Source: Streptomyces marispadix
GTDB taxonomy: Bacteria > Actinomycetota > Actinomycetes > Streptomycetales > Streptomycetaceae
DNA: 64,000 nucleotides
Direction: 5' to 3'
Assembly: GCF_022524345.1 (NCBI RefSeq)
Contig: NZ_JAKWJU010000002.1
Coordinates: 3,596,001 to 3,660,000 of the forward strand
Positions 7,556 through 18,732 of the stretch are shown here, piece by piece. The notes under the pieces were generated by a model, which saw nothing but the letters and a program-made list of their open reading frames with translations, was not told where the DNA came from and searched no databases. Positions within the stretch are counted from its first letter, which is position 1. Every line of letters begins with the position of its first letter. The translations under genes were made by a program, and so were the position numbers.

Positions 7556-9405
7556 CTACCGCTTCACGCGGCCTCGGATGGCCAGCAGGGCGAGGGCGAG
7601 GAGGACGGGTTCGGTGAGGCGGGAGGCCATTTCGGTGTAGCGCCCGGCTGTGGTGAGGCTCTGGCCGCTGGAGCGGAAGATGACGGAGTCGACGACGACG
7701 TCGGCGGCCTTGTGTGCGCGGGCGGCCGTGAAGCGTTCGGTGAAGTCGGCCTGGAGCCGGGGGTTTTGCCTGCCGACGACGCCGGCGGCGGGCGGGTAGG
7801 GCTTGGCGGGGGTGTCCGGGAGGCCGAAGCCGATCATCAGCAGGACGGTGGCGGTCATCGCGCACAGCAGCCAGCCCAGGGCGCGGGAGGCGCGTAGTCC
7901 GTAGCCGGAGGCCGCCCAGTAGAGCCACAGCAGCGCGCGTTCGGCGGCCGGGGTGTGACGGTCGTGGCGGCGCATCTCCATCTCGCCGTAGTAGAAGTCG
8001 GCGGCGCCCGGCTCGTTCTTGGAGTCCTCGAAGCCCTTGCGCAGCTCCCGGTAGACGGGCGCCAGCGCGGCGGGCTCCAGCGGGGTGCGGCCGCCGGGTT
8101 CGGGGGTCCAGCCGATCGCGGTCCGTGTGCGGGTGGCCCGCCAGTGGTGTTCCTCGGCGATGGTCTGCCGTGAGGTCCAGCGCAGCGGCACGGGGCCCCG
8201 GCGTCGCAGGCCGTCGGGTGCGGCGGGCAGTGTGCAGCGGCCGTGGAGGCGCAACTGGTCGAGGTGAATGGTGCCCGCGAAGCGGCAGTCGGTCAGGTCG
8301 ACGTCGGTGAGGACGAGATGGGACGCGTCGACGCCGTGCAACGAGGCGACGCTTACCGGCACTTGGGCGATCCCGGTCTCGTCGAGCACCCGGTTTCCGT
8401 AGACGGCGAAGGGGGTTGGCCGGCGACGCTCATCGGGAACTCCAGTACCGCGTCGCTGAGGTCGAGCACCGCGTGCCGCAGGCGCAGCGCGGCCTTGGAT
8501 GCCCAGTGCGTATGGCGGCAGTGCACCCGGCCCGCCGCGATCTCCAGGGTCACCGCTACGGAGAACACCGCCGCGGTGAGATCCACCGTGCCGCGGCATG
8601 CGAGCGGTCCAATTCGCGCCGCCTTCTCGAAAGCTGCCTCCTCGAATCTGGCGTCGCGCTCGAACGCCGCCTCACGGAACGTGGCGTCGCCCTTGAACGC
8701 CGCCCGCCTGAACAGCGCTTCACCGTGGAACGCCGTCTCGTAGAAGACCGCGGCGTCCCCGAACGAGGCCGCGTCGAAGTCGGCCATCTCGTCGAACCTC
8801 GCCCGGTGGAAGCGGACGGCGCGCTCGAACTTCGCCTCGCCGAAAGACGCGCCGCTCTCGAACGTCGCCCGGTCGAATGCCGCTACGCCCTCGAAGTTCG
8901 CGGTTTCGAACCAGGCGCCGCCACCGAAAGTCGCCCAGTCGAATCCGGCGACACCCTCGAACCTCACCTCGCCGAAGTCGGCGTCGCGCCGGAACCTCGC
9001 CTCTTCGAACCGGGCGTCGCCGGTGAACGTCGCGCCGCCGAGCGGCACTTCACCCTCGAAGACCGCCGCGCCGAACTCGGCGGAGCCCATACGCGGCAGA
9101 CCGTCGGCGGGATCGCGTACGGCGTCCAGCAAGCGGTCCAGCAGAGCGGAGTGGAAGCGCGTACCACGGTGGTCCAGATCGCTGCCGGGGCCGAGGGACG
9201 CCAGATACGCATGACGTTCGCGGCCGTCGAGATGCGCCAGGCAGGCCCCGTAGAGCCCTCGCTCGTACAACTCCGGCTCGGACTCGTCGACTTGAAGATG
9301 CGGGGGCGGAGGACGGCGGCCCCTGCATCCCACAGGGTCCTCCGCATCGGCGCCCTGGCCGCAATACGGGTACGGGGGAGGCTCGGTCGACGTGATGGCG
9401 GTCAT
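7556..9405 (-). pseudogene. Pentapeptide-repeat membrane protein, frameshifted
   Basis: One gene in two frames. From ATG 9405 the first part gives about 330 residues: an N-terminal segment, then some 35 pentapeptide-type repeats (A(F/T)FxGxAxFxxAxF style, such as AAFKGDATFREAAF), ending LEFPMSVAGQPP. The frame breaks at the G5 run 8411-8415 (C5 on the coding strand). The reading continues in another frame as FAVYGNRVLDETG and runs about 285 residues to 7556, with further repeats (LTDVDLTDCRFAGTIHL), two C-terminal hydrophobic segments and a basic end. One extra C in the run would restore a single ~616-residue protein. As written, only a truncated 350-residue product is made. Function of such proteins is unknown; the repeat half forms a quadrilateral beta-helix. 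Confidence 0.8.
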
Positions 9406-9495
9406 GCCGTGATCGACGCGACCCGGGACGGGGACGGTTGCCGACGGGGTCTCAGCCGCCCGCCGGAAGTCTCCGGCAGCAGGTGATGCGGGGCG

Positions 9496-10758
9496 TCAGA
9501 AGTCCACGATGGCGAGGTGATCGGCCGATCCGCCGCGCCACTCCACGAGGAGGAGCGTCGCGTCGTCGGTGGTGACTCCTCCGCGTTCCCGCTTCAGAGT
9601 CTGTGAGAGGTTGCGCACCAGGGACTGGACGCCGCCGTTGAGTGGACTGACCCGCTCCACCGTCTCGATCAAGCGGGCCTCGCCGAACTGCTCGCCACCG
9701 AGCCCGTGTTCCTCCACGAGACCGTCGGTGTAGAACAACACCTGGTCGCCGGGGCGGAGTTGCATGGACGAGACCAGCGGGGAGGCGCCTCCGAAGCCGA
9801 TGGGCAGGGTGCCCGGGCTTTGCAGCGTCTGGATCACCCGGTGCCCCCGGATCAGCAACGGCTCGGGGTGACCGGCGTTGACCCAGTCCAGGTGGCCGGT
9901 GCCCACATGCAACTGCATCATCTGCGCGGTGACGAACTGGTCGGGACCGAACTGTTCGTCCATCGCCCGGTCCATGAACGAATACAGCCGTTCCAGCCCG
10001 ACGTCCTGACGCCGCGCGTGCCGGTAGGTGGTGACCGCGAGGGTCGCCAGCAGGGAGGCGTTCAGGCCGTGGCCCATCGCGTCGATGACGGCCATGTTGA
10101 GGATGTCGTCGTTGAGGGCGTAGTCCAGGCTGTCACCGGCGACGTCGTAGGCCGGTTCCAGGATTCCGGCGAGCGCCACCTGCGGGGTCTCCATGGACAG
10201 CGGAGGCAGCAGCGCCCACTGGACCTCGGCCGACAGCGACATGGGCAGGCGGCGGCGCGCCTGGAAGAACCGGTCGGTGTACGAGTTCTTCGTGACCAGC
10301 AGATCCGCCACCAGGCCCGCCAGGCGCCGCAGCAGTCGCCGGTCGTCGTCCCCGACTTCGTCGAGGGTGACGGCCAGGACCCCTACCTCGTCGCTGCCGT
10401 CCAGGAGCGGCAGGTACATCTGCACGCCACCGGGCTGCACGTCCTCGACCGCGGTCTTACGGAGAAAGGCGTCACCCGCCAGCGAACCGTCGATGGGGAG
10501 GGCCTGGCCGACGACCAGTCCCCGGCCCGGCAGCGGTACCAGCTCGGCCTGCTCGTAGTCCTGGATGAAGATCGAGACGTCCCTGCCGCCGATCCTCTGG
10601 AGCTCCTCCGCGATCAGTGGGGCGATCAGTTGCGGCGGCATCTCATGAGCACGGTCCAGTAGCTGACCCAGTAGGCGTTCCCCGAATCCCTCCGACAGGT
10701 TCACCGTCACCCGGCGGCGGCCGGAGCGCTGTGCCTTCCCGTGCCGTTCCTCCTCCAC
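9496..10758 (-). CDS. GAF/SpoIIE-type PP2C serine phosphatase
   Basis: About 420 residues. The first ~200 look like a GAF-type sensor (IFIQDYEQAELVPLPG, QMYLPLLDG). The remainder is a PP2C domain of the SpoIIE/RsbU class: EPAYDVAGDSLDYAL and AVIDAMGHGL supply metal-binding aspartates, LDWVNAGHPEPLLI and LFYTDGLVEEHGL are later motifs. Such enzymes dephosphorylate anti-anti-sigma factors. Start is uncertain: GTG 10758 has only GAGG upstream; a GTG at the TVNLSEGF segment is also possible. A second phosphatase of this class follows at 11039-12262 on the same strand. No anti-sigma kinase is nearby, so the partner is elsewhere. Confidence 0.85.
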   Translation of the reverse strand: MEEERHGKAQRSGRRRVTVNLSEGFGERLLGQLLDRAHEMPPQLIAPLIAEELQRIGGRDVSIFIQDYEQAELVPLPGRGLVVGQALPIDGSLAGDAFLRKTAVEDVQPGGVQMYLPLLDGSDEVGVLAVTLDEVGDDDRRLLRRLAGLVADLLVTKNSYTDRFFQARRRLPMSLSAEVQWALLPPLSMETPQVALAGILEPAYDVAGDSLDYALNDDILNMAVIDAMGHGLNASLLATLAVTTYRHARRQDVGLERLYSFMDRAMDEQFGPDQFVTAQMMQLHVGTGHLDWVNAGHPEPLLIRGHRVIQTLQSPGTLPIGFGGASPLVSSMQLRPGDQVLFYTDGLVEEHGLGGEQFGEARLIETVERVSPLNGGVQSLVRNLSQTLKRERGGVTTDDATLLLVEWRGGSADHLAIVDF

Positions 10759-10881
10759 AGCCTCAAGCTTCGGGCAAGGCGATCCGGGGGGCCATCGCAC
10801 GGGTCGAACGGCCTAATCGCACTGGCCGAGGCGCCGCCCCGGGGCCGTGCGGCCTTACGTCTCAGGCGGCGGCGATCCCAC

Positions 10882-10969
10882 GGGGGCCATGGGGGCCATG
10901 GGGGCCATGGCGGTCACGAGGCCAACGACGACAACGAGGCCAACGAGGACAACGAGGCCAACGAGGCCA
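10882..10969. repeat. Two adjacent 9-bp tandem repeat arrays
   Basis: GGGGGCCAT is repeated three times at 10882-10908. From 10916 to 10969 there are six 9-bp units of the type ACGAGGCCA or ACGACGACA/ACGAGGACA. The arrays lie in the 280-base gap between the two phosphatase genes. One plus-strand frame would encode Glu-Ala-Asn/Asp-rich repeats, but it has no start context and I do not call a gene. Confidence 0.8.
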
Positions 10970-11038
10970 CGGAAGGTCGCGGAAGCGGACACCGCACAGT
11001 GCCCAAGGCCCACGGGCCCGGCCGCCCGCCGGACTGCC

Positions 11039-12262
11039 TCACTCGTTCCAGCGGTTGAAGTTGCGCCGGATCACAAGCAGCGCCACGTCGTCGTCCGTGG
11101 GGTGGCGGCCCACGAGCGAACTCATGATCGTGGCGCCGACCGCCTCGGGCATGCCCAGGAACAGCGAGTCACGCAGCAGCGCAAGACGGTCCTGGAGCGG
11201 CTCGTCCCTTCGTTCGACGAGGCCGTCGGTGTAGAGGCACATCAACGCGCCCTGAGGGAAGTCCACCGTCGTCGACCTGCGGGGCCGCGTCTGCTCGGCG
11301 CCGATCACCGGGTCCGGTTCCACTTCGAGGAAGGTCGCGGGGCTCCCGGGTGACACCATCGCCGGCGGCAGATGACCTGCGCTGGAGATGTGGACCCGCG
11401 CGAGGTCCGGTTCGCAGACCGCGTACAGCACCGTCGCCATGGCGTCGGGCTCGAAGAGCTGCACCTTGCGGTCGAGCCTGTGGAGGACTTCCGCTGGGTC
11501 GAGGGAGTCGAGGGCGTAGGCGCGCAGGGCGCTGCGCGTACGGCCCATGATCACTGCCGAGTCCAGCCCATGGCCGACGACGTCGCCCATCGCGAAGCAG
11601 AGCCGGCCGTCGGGGAGGGTGAAGACGTCGTACCAGTCGCCGCCGATGTCACCCGAGCCGGGTGCGTAGCGGACGGCGAGCTGGGCGCCGTCGACCGGCG
11701 GGGGCGCGGCGGGCAGCAGGCTCTGCTGGAGGGCCCTCGCGGCCGCGCGTTCCGAGCGGGAGGTGACCGTGCGTACGGCGAGCGCGGCGCGGCCGGCGGC
11801 GAGTTGGAGCAGTTCCACGTCGCTGCCCGTGAACCGGCGCCGGGTGAGCGAACCGACGTGGAGAACCCCGACGAGTACGCCGCCCGCGATCATCGGTACG
11901 CCCAGCAGGGAGCGGATGCCCCGCTGTTCGAGCAGGGGGTTGAACAGCCCGGCGCCCTGGGTGTTCTCGAGGATGATCGGCTGCCGCTGGGCGGCGATAC
12001 GTCCGGCGAAGCCCTCTCCCACGGGGACGTGGGCGCGCTGGATGACCTCCTCCTCGATGCCCTTGGCGGCGGATGCGACGAGCTGCTGGGAGGCGCGGTC
12101 CAGCAGGAGAACGGCCGCGGTGTCGGCCTTGAGGATCTCCCGGAGCCGGTCGAGCAGCTCGTCCAGGAGTTCCTCGACGTCGGCATGGACGAGCGCGGAG
12201 TCCGTGACTGCCTGTATCTCGCTCAGCCTGGCTTCAGAACTCTTCACCTCGGGGGAAGACAT
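11039..12262 (-). CDS. GAF-domain SpoIIE/RsbU-type PP2C phosphatase
   Basis: 407 residues. A GAF domain covers about residues 15-160 (TAAVLLLDRASQQLVASAA, VGEGFAGRIAAQRQP, GVPMIAGGVLVGVLHVG). A PP2C domain covers ~185-400 with metal motifs GGDWYDVF, GDVVGHGLDSA and LYTDGLVERRD all intact. It likely reverses phosphorylation of an anti-anti-sigma factor in response to a small ligand or redox signal. ATG 12262 lacks a Shine-Dalgarno and sits in an unusually AT-rich patch (ATATACAAATAG on the plus strand), which suggests a leaderless message or a weak start. Same-strand neighbour of the phosphatase at 9496 but 280 bases of repeats lie between. Confidence 0.88.
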   Translation of the reverse strand: MSSPEVKSSEARLSEIQAVTDSALVHADVEELLDELLDRLREILKADTAAVLLLDRASQQLVASAAKGIEEEVIQRAHVPVGEGFAGRIAAQRQPIILENTQGAGLFNPLLEQRGIRSLLGVPMIAGGVLVGVLHVGSLTRRRFTGSDVELLQLAAGRAALAVRTVTSRSERAAARALQQSLLPAAPPPVDGAQLAVRYAPGSGDIGGDWYDVFTLPDGRLCFAMGDVVGHGLDSAVIMGRTRSALRAYALDSLDPAEVLHRLDRKVQLFEPDAMATVLYAVCEPDLARVHISSAGHLPPAMVSPGSPATFLEVEPDPVIGAEQTRPRRSTTVDFPQGALMCLYTDGLVERRDEPLQDRLALLRDSLFLGMPEAVGATIMSSLVGRHPTDDDVALLVIRRNFNRWNE

Positions 12263-12343
12263 ATACAAATAGTAACCAAAGGGGATATATGCATGAATCG
12301 GGCAAGTGGGGCGCCGGGCGTCGCCATGGGCCAGTTCGGGACC

Positions 12344-12385
12344 GCCAGGCGCCAGGCGCCAAGCGCCTAGCGCCACGCGCCAAGC
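12344..12385. repeat. Six 7-bp tandem repeats
   Basis: Six head-to-tail units of GCCARGC type (GCCAGGC twice, GCCAAGC, GCCTAGC, GCCACGC, GCCAAGC), in the 230-base gap between the phosphatase and the UvrA-like gene. Confidence 0.8.
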
Positions 12386-12468
12386 GGGCTCCGCATCGCC
12401 GACTCCGTAGAGGCGCACCCGTACATGCGGGTCCCGTGCAGCCGACCTCCCTACTCGCGCCCGTACGT

Positions 12469-12488
12469 GCCGGCCCGTAAGGCCGGGC
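12469..12488. terminator. Hairpin downstream of uvrA-like gene
   Basis: CCGGCC at 12470-12475 pairs with GGCCGG at 12481-12486 around CGTAA, directly after the stop of the minus-strand UvrA-like gene. Confidence 0.5.
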
Positions 12489-12492
12489 CCGC

Positions 12493-14937
<2,445 letters not shown>

Positions 14938-15167
14938 CGTGTCTCCGTCTGTTGCGCGGGGCCGACTGTGGCGCGGCGAGGGCTGTTTCCGGGAGGACCG
15001 TTCCGCGGGGCCGAGTCCGCGGTGGTCGCCGCGGGTGCCGGCGGCGCCCGGCTCATTCGACCAGTATCGAACAGTACGTCTGGTTCGCGGCCGGTGCTGC
15101 CGGTGTGGCTGATGCGGCCGGTTCGTCTGGCATGGATGGGGGCGGGCGGCGCCGGATGCCGCGCGGC

Positions 15168-15587
15168 TCAGCGCAGTTGCTGGATGCGGAGCAGATTGCC
15201 CGCGGGGTCGCGGACTGCACAGTCGCGCACTCCGTACGGCTGGTCCGCCGGTTCCTGTACGACATCGGCGTCGCCCTCCTGAAGCCGCGCGAATGCGCCG
15301 TCGAGATCGGCGGTGGCCAGGAGGATCCCGGCGTAGGTGCCCTTCGCCATCATCTCGGCGATGGTGCGGCGCTCGTCGTCGGTGACACCGGGGTCGACTG
15401 CCGGAGGGTGGAGGACGATCGATGTGCCGGGCTGGCCGGGCGGGCCGACCGTGATCCAGCGCATCCCGTCGTATCCGACGTCGTTACGGACCTCGAAGCC
15501 GAGGGTGTCGCGGTAGAAGGCCAGGGAGGCGGCAGGGTCGTCGTGCGGCAGGAAGCTCGCGTGAATGGTGATGTCCATGGCGCTCAC
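15168..15587 (-). CDS. VOC-family protein, translationally coupled to an AraC regulator
   Basis: 139 residues with a glyoxalase/VOC fold: HDDPAASLAFYRDTLGFEV in the first module; GILLATADLDGAFARL and VRDCAVRDPAGNLLRI in the second. The GTG at 15587 overlaps the AraC stop as GTGA, which is the coupled start I prefer; an in-frame ATG at 15578 would give MDITIHASF. The pairing of an AraC regulator with a single VOC gene is common in Streptomyces and suggests an inducible lyase, dioxygenase or drug-binding protein, perhaps autogenously regulated. No cofactor can be named. Confidence 0.85.
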   Translation of the reverse strand: MSAMDITIHASFLPHDDPAASLAFYRDTLGFEVRNDVGYDGMRWITVGPPGQPGTSIVLHPPAVDPGVTDDERRTIAEMMAKGTYAGILLATADLDGAFARLQEGDADVVQEPADQPYGVRDCAVRDPAGNLLRIQQLR

Positions 15588-16096
15588 GCTAGGTGCGGCT
15601 CGCGGGCCCGCGCTTCTCGATTCCTGACCGGTCTGGTCACCTGCTTCGCCATGCAGGACGGCATGCCCGCCGTGGCGAGCGCGGCCTGGCGCCGGTAGAC
15701 ACTCGGCGGCACACCGACCAGCTCGGTGAAGCGGGTGCTGAAGGTGCCCAGCGACGAGCAGCCGACCGCGAAGCAGACCTCGGTGACGCTGAGGTCGCCA
15801 CGGCGCAGCAGCGCCATCGCGCGCTCGATGCGCCGCGTCATCAGATAGCCGTACGGCGACTCCCCGTACGCGCGCCGGAATTCGCGGCTGAGATGCCCGG
15901 CCGACATGTGGGCACCGCGGGCCAGCGCCTCCACGTCCAGCGGCTGCGCGTACTCCCGGTCGATCCGGTCGCGCACGCGGCGCAGCCGGACGAGATCGCG
16001 CAGATGCTGCGCCACCGGGGATGCCTCGCGCGGCCGGGCGGCCGAGGGGGAGGGTCTGCTGTCCACCTGCCCGATCGTGCCACGAGGGACTGACAC
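15584..16096 (-). CDS. AraC family transcriptional regulator
   Basis: 170 residues, mostly a double helix-turn-helix AraC domain (residues ~40-140): LARGAHMSAGHLSREFRRAYG is the first HTH, and VTEVCFAVGCSSLGTFSTRF with GVPPSVYRR the second. There is no sensory domain beyond a short N-terminal extension, so the effector may be sensed by another protein or by titration with the coupled VOC protein. GTG 16096 has only a weak GGGCA upstream. It is first in a two-gene operon with the VOC gene, overlapping it by four bases. Confidence 0.88.
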   Translation of the reverse strand: MSVPRGTIGQVDSRPSPSAARPREASPVAQHLRDLVRLRRVRDRIDREYAQPLDVEALARGAHMSAGHLSREFRRAYGESPYGYLMTRRIERAMALLRRGDLSVTEVCFAVGCSSLGTFSTRFTELVGVPPSVYRRQAALATAGMPSCMAKQVTRPVRNREARAREPHLA

Positions 16097-16210
16097 TGCC
16101 CAGAGTCGGGCGAGGTCGCAGGGCTGTGGCCGGTCCCGCCCGGCCGCGCCGCCATCCGACCGCCCGACCGCCCGCCGCCCGTCCGCTGGTCCGCCCGATA
16201 CCCGCGCCCC

Positions 16211-17005
16211 CTACCGGCCCGCCCGCTCCGCGAAGGTGATGATCTCGGGGCTGTCTTCGGTCAGCGGGCTGCGGTCCCAGTCGCCGTACTGTTCGGCGAT
16301 CACCAGTCCGGCCTCCGACAGGAACGACGACAGCGCGTCGGCACCGAGGAAGCGCAGCGTGCTTCGCGACGTGCGGGGCTGGTCCCAGCGGGGGCTGACC
16401 AGGGTCTGGGTGAAGGTGACCGTGCCCTTGCCCGCCGCCGCCCCGGCCTCCGGCACCTCCGGCACCTCCGGTACCTCCGGCACGTGCCACGAATCCGTCA
16501 CGTGCCACGAACGGAGCGGGTGTCCGTGCGGGTCGGTCGTCTCCGTCACCCGTTCCGGGGTCCACCGCTCCCACGCACGGGCCGAGGGGTTGCGGGTCTC
16601 GAAGACGAAGCGGCCGTGCTCGGCCAGGGCGGAGCGGATCGCGGTCAGGGAGGCGCGGAGTTCGTCGTCGGTCACGAGGACCTGGAAGGCGTGGCCCGTC
16701 ATCACGACCAGTTCGAACTCGCCCTGCCGCGCGGCCGATCGGGCGTCGCCGAGCACCCATTCGACGTCGGGCCGCCGTGTGCGTGCGCAGGCGAGCATGG
16801 CCTCGGCGGGGTCGAGTCCGCAGAGCCTGCCCATGTGGCCTGCCCTGCGCGCGGTGTGCAGCAGTTCGCCCGTACCGCATCCGACGTCCAGCACGGAGCG
16901 CGCCGCCTTCACGAGCGGCAGATAGAAGCCGAAGTCGTCCCGGCCCGCGCAGAGGGTGTCGTACAGCTCGGCGAGGTCGGGATCGGAGAACAAGCGGTCC
17001 ACCAT
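16211..17005 (-). CDS. Class I SAM-dependent methyltransferase
   Basis: 264 residues. Motif I VLDVGCGTGELL, an acidic residue after the second strand (CGLDPAEAML), motif II-like DARSAARQGEFELVVMTG and a C-terminal beta region (GDWDRSPLTEDS) define a small-molecule or protein methyltransferase of the UbiE/Methyltransf_25 type. An internal VPE tandem (VPEVPEVPEVPE, ~residues 177-188) is encoded by 9-bp repeats at about 16448-16482; it lies in a surface loop and looks like a recent expansion. Substrate unknown; no co-oriented partner gene. Confidence 0.85.
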   Translation of the reverse strand: MVDRLFSDPDLAELYDTLCAGRDDFGFYLPLVKAARSVLDVGCGTGELLHTARRAGHMGRLCGLDPAEAMLACARTRRPDVEWVLGDARSAARQGEFELVVMTGHAFQVLVTDDELRASLTAIRSALAEHGRFVFETRNPSARAWERWTPERVTETTDPHGHPLRSWHVTDSWHVPEVPEVPEVPEAGAAAGKGTVTFTQTLVSPRWDQPRTSRSTLRFLGADALSSFLSEAGLVIAEQYGDWDRSPLTEDSPEIITFAERAGR

Positions 17006-17319
17006 GGGCCCTGCTTAGCGCTCCGGGCCGGGCGGACGCCACCGGATAACCGCGCGCCGCCCCCGCGACCGCCTCCACGATCCGCCCCAGCCCATGTGGT
17101 CCGCCCGGCCCTGGGAGCCCGCCGAACCGATCCTGGGAAGCGGGGCGCGGCTCCGGCCCACAGCCGAGGTGTGGGGCTGATACGGGAGCGGGGAACCCCC
17201 GGGGCTGCCAAGGAGCGATTCGTGATCGCGAGGTGATTCGGCGCCCCGGCATCGCAGATGCGCGCTGGATTCCGTCGTACGCCTTGTGAATGCGAGGCGG
17301 TGTTGGTTGTCTTGCGGGC
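17006..17319. other. Intergenic region before the molybdate cluster
   Basis: 314 bases between the divergent methyltransferase and HTH-TOBE genes. The only structure I see is an imperfect hairpin, CCCACA at 17157-17162 with TGTGGG at 17170-17175. I see no riboswitch or small gene. Confidence 0.4.
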
Positions 17320-17718
17320 ATGCACAGCTACACGATCGGGCAGGCCGCGCGGCTGCTCGGTGTCAGTCCCGACACCGCGAGGCGCTGGGCGGACGGCGGC
17401 AGGATCGCCACGCATCGCGACGAGGCGGGGCGGCGGTTGATCCATGGGCGCGATCTCGCCGCGTTCGCAGTCGAGTCGGGGCAGGGCGCCAACGGCGGTG
17501 ACGACGAGGTCTCGTACACCTCGGCGCGCAACGCGTTCCCCGGCATCGTCACCGCGGTGAAGGTCGGCGACGTCGCGGCCCAGGTCGAGATCCAGGCCGG
17601 ACCGCACCGCCTGGTGTCCCTGCTGACCCGCGAGGCCGTGGAGGAGCTGGGGCTGGAGGTCGGGATGGAGGCGACGGCGCGAGTGAAGTCCACGAACGTG
17701 CACATCGACCGTCACTGA
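17320..17718 (+). CDS. HTH-TOBE regulator, putative molybdate sensor
   Basis: 132 residues. The N-terminal ~55 residues are a MerR/BldC-type helix-turn-helix ([24 protein letters not shown]). Residues ~65-130 are a molybdenum-pterin-binding (TOBE/Mop) domain: [48 protein letters not shown]. Only one TOBE domain is present, and the HTH is not the ModE type. It lies 113 bases upstream of modA on the same strand, so a role in molybdate-responsive control of modA-modBC is likely. ATG 17320 is preceded by a weak GCGGG. Confidence 0.85.
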   Translation: MHSYTIGQAARLLGVSPDTARRWADGGRIATHRDEAGRRLIHGRDLAAFAVESGQGANGGDDEVSYTSARNAFPGIVTAVKVGDVAAQVEIQAGPHRLVSLLTREAVEELGLEVGMEATARVKSTNVHIDRH

Positions 17719-17831
17719 GCCGCCAACGGGCCCTCGCCCCGCCCCCGTTCGTTCCGGCCCGGTTCGTTCCCGCCCCGCCCGTCCGCCCCCGTACCGCCTC
17801 GACTTCCGCCGTTTCAGAGGAGTTTCCGGAG

Positions 17832-18707
17832 ATGATCGCCGACTCGATCCCGCGTCGCGCCGCCGGCGTGGCCGCGGCCGTGGCTCTCGTACTGCCGCTC
17901 GCGGCGTGCGGCGGCGGCAGCGGAGACACCGGACAGGGCGGGAAGGGCGAGCCGGGAGGCGAGCTGACGGTGCTCGCCGCGTCGTCGCTCACCGACGTCT
18001 TCAAGAAGGCCGGCGCGGTCTATGAGAGGCAACACCCGGGCACCAGGCTGAAGTTCTCATTCGCAGGTTCACAGGAACTCGCAGCGCAGATCGGCCAGGG
18101 CGCCCCCGCGGACGCGGTGGTGACCGCCGACGCCAGGACCATGGACAAGATCGAGGCGGATACGGGGACCCCGGACGTCATCGCCAGGAACCGCCTCGTC
18201 ATCGCTACGAGGGCTGAGAACGCCACCGGTGACGACTCCGCCGGTGACGACTCCGCCGGGAAGGACTCCGGCGAGGAGGACACCGAGACCGGCTCCGGAG
18301 CGGACGCCGCGAAGAAGCCGAACAGCCTTGAGGATCTGGCCGATCCGAGGCTGAAGGTCGTCCTCGCCGCCCCCGAGGTGCCGGTCGGCCGCTACAGCCG
18401 TCAGATCCTGCGCAAGCAGAAGGTGCACGTCGACCCCGTGTCGGAGGAACCCAACGTCCGCGCCGTGCTGAGCAAGGTCGAACTCGGCGAGGCCGATGCG
18501 GGAATCGTCTACCGCACGGACGCCGCGACCGCGCCCGGCAAGATCGACGCAGTGCCGATCCCCGATACGCAGAACGCCGTCGCCTCCTACCCGGCGGCCA
18601 CCCTGAAGTCGTCCGAAAGGCCGGATGCCGCCGCGGAGTTCGTGAAGTGGCTGAGCACGCCACGCGCGCAGAAGATCCTCCGTGACGCCGGCTTTCTGAA
18701 GCCGTAG
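17832..18707 (+). CDS. modA: Molybdate-binding lipoprotein of an ABC transporter
   Basis: 291 residues. Lipoprotein signal peptide with lipobox LAAC (Cys about residue 26), then a type II periplasmic-binding fold: [15 protein letters not shown] at the start, [67 protein letters not shown]. These are the standard ModA segments that ligand molybdate/tungstate through Ser/Thr and Tyr. A ~28-residue acidic low-complexity insert ([20 protein letters not shown]) sits in a loop near residues 135-160. GGAG just upstream of ATG 17832. Operon with the fused ModBC gene 26 bases later. Confidence 0.93.
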   Translation: MIADSIPRRAAGVAAAVALVLPLAACGGGSGDTGQGGKGEPGGELTVLAASSLTDVFKKAGAVYERQHPGTRLKFSFAGSQELAAQIGQGAPADAVVTADARTMDKIEADTGTPDVIARNRLVIATRAENATGDDSAGDDSAGKDSGEEDTETGSGADAAKKPNSLEDLADPRLKVVLAAPEVPVGRYSRQILRKQKVHVDPVSEEPNVRAVLSKVELGEADAGIVYRTDAATAPGKIDAVPIPDTQNAVASYPAATLKSSERPDAAAEFVKWLSTPRAQKILRDAGFLKP

Positions 18708-18732
18708 CAGTGACGCGGAAGCCGTAGCAGCG

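Noticed and set aside
10741..11058. Glu/Asn/Asp repeat frame across the 9-bp arrays
   Set aside because: The repeat alone creates the frame; it overlaps the phosphatase start region on the other strand and has no start context.
17006..17319. Cobalamin or molybdenum-cofactor riboswitch before the mod genes
   Set aside because: GGGGAACCCCCGGGGCTG looked suggestive but the B12-box layout and companion helices are missing.
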